Assembly: GCA_030450335.1 (NCBI GenBank)
Contig: JAKDIS010000103.1
Span: 1 to 8,843 of the forward strand
Direction: 5' to 3'
Source: Corynebacterium sp.
GTDB taxonomy: Bacteria; Actinomycetota; Actinomycetes; Mycobacteriales; Mycobacteriaceae
DNA: 8,843 nt
The notes under the pieces were generated by a model, which was not told the DNA's origin, ran no database searches, and worked only from the letters and a program-made list of their open reading frames with translations. Of the stretch, positions 1 to 6,360 are shown in pieces. Every line of letters starts with the position of its first letter. The stretch's first letter is position 1. The position numbers and the translations under genes were made by a program.

Positions 1-25
1 CCGCCGGCTGAGACTGCCCCGGCCC

Positions 26-54
26 GGCCCCGCTGCGGCCCCGCTGCGGCCCCG
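26..54. repeat. GC-rich tandem repeat upstream of hemW
   Basis: The 11-bp unit GGCCCCGCTGC occurs at 26-36 and 37-47, followed by a partial copy GGCCCCG at 48-54. It lies just before the probable hemW promoter, in a segment without a recognisable gene. An in-frame stop at 9-11 (frame 3) could end an upstream gene, but too little is present to name it. Function unknown; replication slippage is the simplest origin. Confidence 0.6.
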
Positions 55-68
55 TGGCGTCCGACCGA

Positions 69-82
69 TAGCATGGTCCCAA
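69..82 (+). promoter_or_regulatory. Candidate -10 element and leaderless start for hemW
   Basis: TAGCAT (69-74) in the context GATAGCATGG fits the corynebacterial -10 pattern gnTANaaTng at all defined positions but one. The ATG at 82 begins 7 nt after it, where transcription would start. There is no Shine-Dalgarno sequence before either ATG and no convincing -35. A leaderless hemW mRNA is therefore the simplest reading, by inference. Confidence 0.45.
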
Positions 83-1353
83 TGACCCGCATCCCCGAGG
101 ACCGTCACGGCCTGTACATCCACGTGCCGTTCTGCAGCACCCGGTGCGGTTACTGCGACTTCAACACCTACACGCCGGGGGAGACCGGTTCCTCCTCGAT
201 GTCGACGTACCTCTCCGCGCTGGAGGCCGAGCTCGACCTCGCCGCGTGTGACTGGGACCGCACCGGCCCGCCGTCCACCGTCTTCCTCGGCGGCGGCACA
301 CCGTCGCTGCTGGGGGCGGACGGCCTGGCGCGCGTGCTCGGCGCCGTCAAGCGCACCCTCGGCCTGGCGCCGGGGGCGGAGGTGACCACGGAGTCGAACC
401 CGGAGTCGACGTCCCCGGAGTTCTTCGACACGTTGCTGGAGGCCGGCTACACGCGGGTGTCGCTGGGCATGCAGTCCGCGGCGGGCCACGTCCTGAAGGT
501 CCTGGACCGCACGCACACCCCGGGGCGCGCCACGGAGGCCGCCCGCGAGGCGATGGCCGCCGGTTTCGAGCACGTCAACCTCGACCTCATCTACGGCACC
601 CCCACCGAGACCGACGACGACCTGCGGCTCACCCTCGACCAGGTGCTGTCCACCGGCGTCGACCACGTCTCCGCCTACTCCCTGATCGTGGAGGACGGCA
701 CGGCGATGGCACGCAAGGTGCGCAAGGGTCTGCTGCCGCAGCCCGACGAGGACGTCTACGCCGACCGGTACGAGATGATCGACTCGGCACTCAGCGAGGC
801 GGGTATGGGCTGGTACGAGGTGTCGAACTGGTCGCGCCCGGGCGGGGAGTGCCGCCACAACATGGTCTACTGGCGCTCGGGGCAGTGGTGGGGCGCAGGC
901 CCCGGCGCCCACGGGTGTGTGCGGCTTGTGGACGACCCGGTCACCGGCCGCGGCGTGGAGCCGGTCGCGGCTGACGCGTCCGGTACGTCCGGCACAGAGT
1001 TCAGCGGTATCACCCGTCTGGTCAACGCCAAGCTGCCGCGGCGCTACGCCGAGGCGCTCGGCGAAGGGACGGACGGGGCCGACGGCACTGACGGAGCGTC
1101 CGAGCGGCGCAGCCCGGTGACCACCGTGGAGCCGCTGAGCCGCGGCGACCTGCACACTGAGCGGGTCATGCTGGGCCTGCGGCTGCGCGAGGGGCTGGCG
1201 GACGAGGTGCTGGCGTCCGCGGCGTCCGCCGTCGAGCACCACGTGGAGCTCGGCCTGCTGGAGCGAGTCGACGGGCGTACCCGCCTGACCGACCGCGGCC
1301 GGCTGCTGGCCGACGGCATCATCACCGACATCCTGCTCGCCGAAGAGGGATGA
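82..1353 (+). CDS. hemW: HemW, radical SAM heme chaperone (formerly called HemN-like coproporphyrinogen oxidase)
   Basis: A radical SAM protein of the HemN/HemW family, believed to bind heme and deliver it to target proteins. From the 82 start (423 aa), C18-x3-C22-x2-C25 is the 4Fe-4S motif, followed by D26-F27. The F where true HemN has a fourth Cys is the HemW pattern. Also visible are GGGTP (70-74), ESNPES (104-109), SLGMQS (127-132), NLDLIYGTPTE (166-176) and the HNxxYW heme-binding signature (259-264, HNMVYW). The C-terminal HemN_C domain spans about 355-420. Two ATGs are possible, 73 and 82. Neither has a Shine-Dalgarno sequence. I prefer 82 because a -10-like TAGCAT (69-74) sits 7 nt upstream, as in leaderless genes, and overlaps the 73 ATG. 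A Gly/Asp/Thr-rich insert (about 327-343) precedes the C-terminal domain and looks lineage-specific. True HemN activity is unlikely. Family assignment is secure; the exact start is not. Confidence 0.95.
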   Translation: MTRIPEDRHGLYIHVPFCSTRCGYCDFNTYTPGETGSSSMSTYLSALEAELDLAACDWDRTGPPSTVFLGGGTPSLLGADGLARVLGAVKRTLGLAPGAEVTTESNPESTSPEFFDTLLEAGYTRVSLGMQSAAGHVLKVLDRTHTPGRATEAAREAMAAGFEHVNLDLIYGTPTETDDDLRLTLDQVLSTGVDHVSAYSLIVEDGTAMARKVRKGLLPQPDEDVYADRYEMIDSALSEAGMGWYEVSNWSRPGGECRHNMVYWRSGQWWGAGPGAHGCVRLVDDPVTGRGVEPVAADASGTSGTEFSGITRLVNAKLPRRYAEALGEGTDGADGTDGASERRSPVTTVEPLSRGDLHTERVMLGLRLREGLADEVLASAASAVEHHVELGLLERVDGRTRLTDRGRLLADGIITDILLAEEG

Positions 1354-1391
1354 ACCCGGCAGGGATGAGCACAGCAGGGATGACACGTGCC
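1347..1391 (+). repeat. Three 15-bp tandem repeats spanning the hemW stop and the hrcA -35
   Basis: GGGATGA recurs at exactly 15-bp steps at 1347, 1362 and 1377. The units are GGGATGAACCCGGCA, GGGATGAGCACAGCA and GGGATGACACGTGCC. Units 1 and 2 agree at 12 of 15 positions, units 2 and 3 at 9. Unit 1 contains the hemW TGA, and the 15-bp period puts a TGA stop in the same frame in every unit. Unit 3 contributes the putative hrcA -35. It could be a regulator-binding array or a slippage product. Confidence 0.7.
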
Positions 1392-1410
1392 CGGGGGTGC
1401 GTGCCATACT
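1380..1410 (+). promoter_or_regulatory. Putative hrcA promoter
   Basis: ATGACA (1380-1385) matches TTGACA at 5 of 6 positions. CATACT (1405-1410) matches TATAAT at 4 of 6 and is preceded by TG plus one base (1402-1404), an extended -10. The spacer is 19 bp, slightly long. Transcription would start near A1417, giving a leader of about 24 nt before ATG 1441. No CIRCE-like inverted repeat overlaps it. Confidence 0.5.
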
Positions 1411-1440
1411 GGCGGGAGACAGAAAGGCAGGGCACACACC

Positions 1441-2475
1441 ATGGCGGCTAAGGCGATGACGGGGACCGAGCAACGGCGTGCCGAGGTGCTGCGCGCCATC
1501 GTCGCCGACTTCATCTCCACCCACGAACCCGTCGGTTCCAAGGCCCTGGTGGAGCGTCACCGGCTGGGGGTGTCCTCGGCGACGGTCCGCAACGACATGG
1601 CGGTGCTGGAGTCCGAGGGCTACATCATCCAGCAGCACACCAGCTCCGGGCGCATCCCCACGGAGAAGGCCTACCGCACGTTCGTCGACGGCATCGCTCA
1701 GATCAAGCCGCTGAGCCGTCCGGAACGCCGCGCGATCCTGGGCTTCCTCGAGGACGGGGTGGACATGGAGGACGTGCTGCGCCGCAGCGTGCAGCTGCTC
1801 GCCCAGCTCACCCGCCAGGTCGCGGTGGTGCAGATCCCGGACCTGCGTCGCGGGCGGGTGAAGCACTGCGAGATCGTGCAGCTCGGCGACACCCGGCTGC
1901 TGCTGGTGCTGATCACCGACGCCGGGCAGGTCGAACAGCGCAACGTGGACCTCGCCGACCCGTTGTCGGCGGAGGACCTGCCGAAGCTGCGCGAGCTGAT
2001 CAACGAGACCCTCGTGGGCCACACCCTCGACGACGCCTCCGCGGCCATCGCCGAGATGGCCGCCGGCGACGACGAACGGGTCTCGCCGCGCCTGCGCGCC
2101 CCGGCGTTGAACTGCGCGACGGTGCTCGTGGAGACGATGCTGGAGCGTCCCACCGACCGGCTGATCCTGGCGGGCACACCGAACCTGGTGCGTGCCGGCG
2201 AGCTGGAGAGCGTGCTGGAGGCCCTGGAGGAACAGGTCGTGGTGCTGCGGCTGCTCTCCACGGCGCGCGACCACGGGGTCAGCGTGACCATCGGCGAGGA
2301 GAACGGCACCGCCGAGCTGCAGTCCGCGGCGGTGGTGTCCACCGGTTACGGTGCCCGCGACGAGGTCATGGGCGGTATGGGGGTGCTTGGGCCCACGTAC
2401 CTGGACTACCCCGGTACGATCAGCTCGGTGCAGGCGGTGGGCCACTACGTCTCCCGCATTCTCGCCGGCGAGTAG
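1441..2475 (+). CDS. hrcA: HrcA, heat-inducible transcription repressor
   Basis: Repressor of class I heat-shock genes. In characterised bacteria it binds the CIRCE inverted repeat upstream of groE and dnaK operons, with activity depending on GroEL. The 344-aa product has an N-terminal winged-helix domain (about 10-78), including the recognition-helix region [18 protein letters not shown] (45-62) and the wing [12 protein letters not shown] (68-79). A GAF-like dimerisation domain follows, ending in the family signature [11 protein letters not shown] (314-324). Length is typical. An upstream in-frame GTG (1387) exists, but it would overlap the probable promoter, and the extra residues (PGGACHTGG...) are unlike the family. 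ATG 1441 has AGGG at 1429-1432, 8 nt upstream, and gives the expected N-terminus before [15 protein letters not shown]. dnaJ2 follows, as in other actinobacteria. No CIRCE element is visible in the window, so autoregulation through CIRCE is not supported here. Confidence 0.96.
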   Translation: MAAKAMTGTEQRRAEVLRAIVADFISTHEPVGSKALVERHRLGVSSATVRNDMAVLESEGYIIQQHTSSGRIPTEKAYRTFVDGIAQIKPLSRPERRAILGFLEDGVDMEDVLRRSVQLLAQLTRQVAVVQIPDLRRGRVKHCEIVQLGDTRLLLVLITDAGQVEQRNVDLADPLSAEDLPKLRELINETLVGHTLDDASAAIAEMAAGDDERVSPRLRAPALNCATVLVETMLERPTDRLILAGTPNLVRAGELESVLEALEEQVVVLRLLSTARDHGVSVTIGEENGTAELQSAAVVSTGYGARDEVMGGMGVLGPTYLDYPGTISSVQAVGHYVSRILAGE

Positions 2476-2482
2476 GACGTAC

Positions 2483-2488
2483 TACACT
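2483..2488 (+). promoter_or_regulatory. Putative -10 of a dnaJ2 promoter
   Basis: TACACT (2483-2488), followed by TG, fits the actinobacterial TANNNT -10 pattern and starts 7 bp after the hrcA stop. Only a weak TTCTCG (2459-2464) is available as -35, 18 bp upstream. Transcription from here would start near 2495 and give a leader of roughly 105 nt containing the hairpins described separately. Inference from pattern only. Confidence 0.35.
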
Positions 2489-2499
2489 TGTCGGGGTGA

Positions 2500-2534
2500 T
2501 TTTCGGGGCCTTTTCGGGCCCCGGTTTTCGGCCC
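2500..2534 (+). repeat. Triple TTTTCGG repeat in the dnaJ2 leader
   Basis: TTTTCGGGGCC (2500-2510), TTTTCGGGCC (2511-2520) and TTTTCGGCCC (2525-2534) are three near-copies of one unit between hrcA and dnaJ2. The GC parts of the copies can pair with one another in alternative ways. The T-runs are notable in an otherwise GC-dominated sequence. Confidence 0.6.
2504..2528 (+). terminator. GC hairpin with a short T-run after hrcA (terminator or attenuator)
   Basis: CGGGGCC (2504-2510) pairs perfectly with GGCCCCG (2517-2523) around the 6-nt loop TTTTCG. One further G is followed by TTTT (2525-2528). The shape is that of a short intrinsic terminator about 30 nt after the hrcA stop. The T-run is only four bases, so termination may be partial. 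It lies downstream of the candidate dnaJ2 -10, so it could act as an attenuator in the leader. Confidence 0.45.
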
Positions 2535-2556
2535 GCCGGGGAAAGCCCCGGGGCCG
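2529..2556 (+). other. Second leader hairpin upstream of dnaJ2
   Basis: CGGCCC (2529-2534) pairs with GGGCCG (2551-2556), and CGGGG (2537-2541) pairs with CCCCG (2546-2550) around the loop AAAG, with a 2-nt bulge (2535-2536). This gives 11 GC pairs. It stands immediately 3' of the first hairpin and about 28 nt before the dnaJ2 ribosome site. No T-run follows, so it is not a terminator by itself. A role in transcript stability or attenuation is possible. Confidence 0.45.
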
Positions 2557-2584
2557 GATGATGGACAGTCCCCAACTAACGGTG

Positions 2585-2591
2585 AGAAGGA
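2585..2591 (+). promoter_or_regulatory. Ribosome binding site fixing the TTG start of dnaJ2
   Basis: AGAAGGA lies 10 nt before TTG 2602. No in-frame ATG or GTG would preserve the conserved [11 protein letters not shown]-terminus, so this site decides the unusual start codon. Confidence 0.75.
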
Positions 2592-2601
2592 AACAGCCAC
2601 C

Positions 2602-3747
<1,146 letters not shown>

Positions 3748-3759
3748 CGGAGGACTGAC

Positions 3760-4581
3760 GTGACCGACCCCGTCTTCGTCGTCCCCGACCTCACCGCGCA
3801 GCTCGCCGCGGTGGGGGAGACCGGCGAGTTCACCCTGCCCGCCTCCGAGGCGAAGCACGCCTCGGTCAAGCGCATCCGCCAGGGTGAGGCGGTGGTGCTC
3901 ACCGACGGTTCCGGGACGGGTGTCGCCGGGACGTGGAACAGCTCCGGTGGCTCCGGTGGGACAGTGACGGGTCAGCGCCGGGTCGACGAGGACACCCCGC
4001 GCCCGCGGGTCACGGTGGTGCAAGCCATCCCGAAGTCCGAGCGCGCCGAGTTGGCCGTCGACCTGGCCGTGCAGGCCGGTGCGGACCGGATCATCCCGTG
4101 GCAGGCCGATCGCTGCGTGTCGCGTTGGACGGGCAAGTCGGACAAGGCAGACAAGTCCGCGAAGGCACGGTCACGTTGGGAGGCCACCGCGGTCTCTGCG
4201 ATGAAGCAGTCCCGCCGCCTGTCCGGCGCCCACGTGGGCGACCTGCTCACCGACATCGCCGAGCTACCCGCGCACCTGGCAGACCGGCCCTGGGGCCAGG
4301 ACGAGGACCAGCACGAGGGACAGGACGCTGCGGCGCGCGTGCGCGTCCTCGTCCTGCACGAGGACGCGGCGACGCCGCTGCGTGACGTCGACCTCGACGT
4401 CGACGAGGTCGTCCTGGTCGTCGGGCCCGAGGGAGGTGTCAGTGACCGGGAGATCGCGGCGGTGACGGGCGCGCAGGACGGTCAGGCGATCGTCCTGGGC
4501 CCGGAGGTGCTGCGTACGGCGACGGCCGCGGCCGTCGCGCTCGGCGCCATCGGGGTGCTCACCACGCGGTGGGGGCGCTAA
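3760..4581 (+). CDS. rsmE: RsmE, 16S rRNA (uracil1498-N3)-methyltransferase
   Basis: SPOUT-class enzyme using S-adenosylmethionine to methylate N3 of U1498 in 16S rRNA of the 30S subunit. It is 273 aa, a little longer than the common 240-250. The N-terminal PUA-like domain (about 1-75) contains the family pattern ASEAKHASVKRIRQGE (28-43). The SPOUT domain has IPKSERAELAVDLAVQAGADRI (90-111), the RW...AVSAMKQSRR region (139-153), the SAM-knot GPEGG (222-226) and LGPEVLRTATA (246-256). Extra length comes from two low-complexity inserts, SSGGSGG (61-67) and a polar Q/D/E stretch (179-190), both away from the conserved motifs. The start is GTG at 3760, with a strong CGGAGGA (3748-3754) 5 nt upstream and 12 bp after the dnaJ2 stop, which suggests co-transcription with dnaJ2. 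A perfect inverted repeat lies inside the second insert region. Confidence 0.95.
   Translation: MTDPVFVVPDLTAQLAAVGETGEFTLPASEAKHASVKRIRQGEAVVLTDGSGTGVAGTWNSSGGSGGTVTGQRRVDEDTPRPRVTVVQAIPKSERAELAVDLAVQAGADRIIPWQADRCVSRWTGKSDKADKSAKARSRWEATAVSAMKQSRRLSGAHVGDLLTDIAELPAHLADRPWGQDEDQHEGQDAAARVRVLVLHEDAATPLRDVDLDVDEVVLVVGPEGGVSDREIAAVTGAQDGQAIVLGPEVLRTATAAAVALGAIGVLTTRWGR
4297..4356. repeat. Perfect 12-bp inverted repeat inside rsmE
   Basis: CAGGACGAGGAC (4297-4308) is exactly complementary in reverse to GTCCTCGTCCTG (4345-4356), with a 36-nt spacer. It falls on the non-conserved polar insert of RsmE and the start of the following strand. It could form a long-looped hairpin in mRNA, or be a by-product of Asp/Glu/Val/Leu codon use in GC-rich DNA. 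Confidence 0.55.
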
Positions 4582-4584
4582 ACT
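4579..4584 (+). promoter_or_regulatory. Putative -10 element for phoH
   Basis: TAAACT (4579-4584) overlaps the rsmE TAA stop and fits the TANNNT pattern. A weak TGCTCA (4556-4561) is 17 bp upstream. The segment from here to 4640 is visibly richer in A/T than the flanking coding DNA. Transcription would begin near 4591, leaving a leader of about 43 nt to TTG 4634 and ruling out GTG 4589 as the start on this transcript. Confidence 0.35.
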
Positions 4585-4633
4585 TCACGTGACGACACCA
4601 AGTCACACATCCACAGGAGAACCCGGAAGAGTT

Positions 4634-5749
4634 TTGAAGCAACCACCAAGGCGTATCGCCTCCACCTCCGTCGAACTCGACCCCGAGACCGCGCAGACGG
4701 TGTCGGGCATGGCCGACGAGAACTTCCGCATCATCGAGGACCACATCGACGCCGACCTGCTGAGCAGGGGCAACCACGTGACCGTGCGGGGCGAGGCCTC
4801 GCAGGTGGCGCGGGCCCGTCGCGTCCTGCGCGAGCTGGAGGCCATGGCCGTGCGCGGCTCCGAGGTGAGCCCGGACCTGACCCGCCGGACCATCGAACTG
4901 GTCGACGAGACCGACCGCCGCGCCGACGAGGCCGCGCGCGAGGCGCTGCCCGGCGGCGCGTCCGATGCAGCGTCCGGCAGCATGGCCGCAGTCACCGGTG
5001 AGGTCATCGTGGAGCACCGCGGCCGGTCGATCCGTCCCAAGACGGTGGGCCAGCGCAGCTACGTCGACGCCATCGACGCGTCCACCGTGGTCGTCGGCAG
5101 TGGGCCGGCGGGTACGGGCAAGACCTACCTCGCCGTCGCCAAGGCCGTGCAGGCGCTGCAGAAGCGCGAGGTCAGCAGGATCATCCTGACGCGTCCGGCG
5201 GTGGAGGCCGGCGAGAAGCTGGGCTTCCTGCCCGGCACCCTCGGCGACAAGATCGACCCCTACCTGCGCCCCCTCTACGACGCCCTGCGCGACATGCTCG
5301 ACCCGGAGTCCATCCCGCGGCTCATCGAGTCCGGCGTGATCGAGGTCGCCCCGCTGGCCTACATGCGTGGGCGCACGCTCAACGGCGCCTTCGTGATCCT
5401 CGACGAGGCGCAGAACACCACCCCGGCGCAGATGAAGATGTTCCTGACCCGCCTGGGCTTCGGCACGAAGATCGTGGTCACCGGCGACCTCACCCAGGTC
5501 GACCTACCGAACCACCAGTCCAGCGGGCTGAGCGTGGCGCACCGGATACTGTCCGGGGTGGACGGCGTGACCGTCACCGACTTCGACTCCACCGACGTGG
5601 TGCGCCACCACCTGGTCGGACGCATCATCCAGGCCTACGACCGCTACGAGACGGAGCAGGCCGAGGAGGCGGAACTGGCCCGCCAGGACCGGCTCGACAG
5701 GCAGGAACGCCAGGAACGTAAGAACCGCAACGAGAGGGGTACCCGGTGA
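4634..5749 (+). CDS. phoH: PhoH family P-loop ATPase (YbeZ/PhoH1 type)
   Basis: Cytosolic ATPase of the PhoH/YbeZ family, usually encoded beside ybeY and implicated in rRNA maturation and RNA metabolism. From TTG 4634 it is 371 aa. A KH-like N-terminal region (about 29-70, [19 protein letters not shown] at its start) leads to the P-loop domain, with Walker [11 protein letters not shown] (155-164), [16 protein letters not shown] (186-201), Walker B VILDEAQN (254-261) and the [11 protein letters not shown] sensor-like motif (282-292). The C-terminal 30 residues are a charged Arg/Glu/Gln tail with a duplicated RQE unit. The frame is also open from GTG 4589 (386 aa), but that start lies within about 10 bp of a probable -10 element and has no good ribosome site. 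The TTG is preceded by AGGAGA (4615-4620) and GGAAG (4625-4629), at 13 and 4 nt, neither ideal. Start uncertain; family certain. It overlaps ybeY by 4 bp. Confidence 0.94.
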   Translation: MKQPPRRIASTSVELDPETAQTVSGMADENFRIIEDHIDADLLSRGNHVTVRGEASQVARARRVLRELEAMAVRGSEVSPDLTRRTIELVDETDRRADEAAREALPGGASDAASGSMAAVTGEVIVEHRGRSIRPKTVGQRSYVDAIDASTVVVGSGPAGTGKTYLAVAKAVQALQKREVSRIILTRPAVEAGEKLGFLPGTLGDKIDPYLRPLYDALRDMLDPESIPRLIESGVIEVAPLAYMRGRTLNGAFVILDEAQNTTPAQMKMFLTRLGFGTKIVVTGDLTQVDLPNHQSSGLSVAHRILSGVDGVTVTDFDSTDVVRHHLVGRIIQAYDRYETEQAEEAELARQDRLDRQERQERKNRNERGTR

Positions 5750-6360
5750 GCATCGAGGTCTTCAACGAGTCCGGCTTCGGCGAGGTCAACGAGGAGGAGC
5801 TGATCGACGTCGCCCGCTTCGCCCTGTGGAGCCTGGACGTGCACTCCTCGGCGGAGCTGTCCATCCACGTCGTGGACCTGGACACCATCGCCGACCTGCA
5901 CGTGCGCTGGCTGGACCTGCCCGGTCCGACCGACGTGATGAGCTTCCCGATGGACGAGCTCACCCCGGGGTGGGGACGCAAGGACGGCCCGCCCCCGGGA
6001 CCGGGCGTGCTCGGCGACATCATGCTGTGCCCGGAGTTCGCCCGCGGTCAGGCCGAACGTGCCGGCCACGGCCTGGCCCACGAGCTGGACCTGCTGACCG
6101 TGCACGGTGTGCTGCACCTGCTCGGCTTCGACCACGTGGTGCCGGAGGAGGAGCAGCGCATGTTCGCGCTGCAGAACGAGATCCTGGTGAACTGGTACGA
6201 CTCGCAGAAGGAGCGCGGGGTGTCCTTCGGGCCGAAGCCCACCGGTGCCGCGGCGTTCCCCAGCGCCTCGGACGCCGGGACGGACCGCTGGGTGAACCCG
6301 GTGCCGCCGCCGTTCAGTGAGCCGGGGGAGTCGGCGGGGGAGCCGGAACCGGATGCCTGA
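5746..6360 (+). CDS. ybeY: YbeY, rRNA maturation factor / endoribonuclease
   Basis: Zinc-dependent single-strand endoribonuclease family needed in bacteria for 16S rRNA 3' end maturation and ribosome quality control. The 204-aa product has the metal motif HxxxHxxxxxH with H120, H124 and H130 (in [11 protein letters not shown]), the conserved Arg region [18 protein letters not shown] (51-68, R54) and [11 protein letters not shown] (89-99). The fold ends near residue 153. The remaining 50 residues are Pro/Gly/Ala/Glu-rich with no recognisable domain, which makes the protein longer than the usual 150-180 aa. The GTG start at 5746 overlaps the phoH TGA as GTGA, with AGAGGGG (5733-5739) 6 nt upstream, so translation is probably coupled to phoH. 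This matches the known functional pairing of YbeY with YbeZ/PhoH and, in several bacteria, with Era. Confidence 0.96.
   Translation: MSIEVFNESGFGEVNEEELIDVARFALWSLDVHSSAELSIHVVDLDTIADLHVRWLDLPGPTDVMSFPMDELTPGWGRKDGPPPGPGVLGDIMLCPEFARGQAERAGHGLAHELDLLTVHGVLHLLGFDHVVPEEEQRMFALQNEILVNWYDSQKERGVSFGPKPTGAAAFPSASDAGTDRWVNPVPPPFSEPGESAGEPEPDA

Noticed and set aside
156..159. Era G4 motif TKLD (protein residues 156-159) as a missing key residue
   Set aside because: Mycobacterial Era, as I recall it, also has TK[I/L]D at G4, so this is a lineage norm and not a defect.
787..856. GCACTC and GAGTGC half-sites inside hemW as a CIRCE element
   Set aside because: They are about 60 bp apart within coding sequence and lack the TTA flanks and 9-bp spacer of CIRCE.
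1387..1440. Upstream GTG start for hrcA
   Set aside because: It would place the start inside the promoter and upstream of the predicted transcript start, and the added residues are not found in the HrcA family.
4390..4410. Short inverted repeat GACCTCG/CGAGGTC in rsmE
   Set aside because: It arises from Asp-Val-Asp-Leu-Asp-Val-Asp-Glu-Val codons in a conserved region; chance from codon bias is enough.
6317..6352. Upstream GTG start for the CNNM/CorC protein
   Set aside because: It would add 12 Arg/Ser-rich residues before the first membrane helix and lacks a better ribosome site than ATG 6353.
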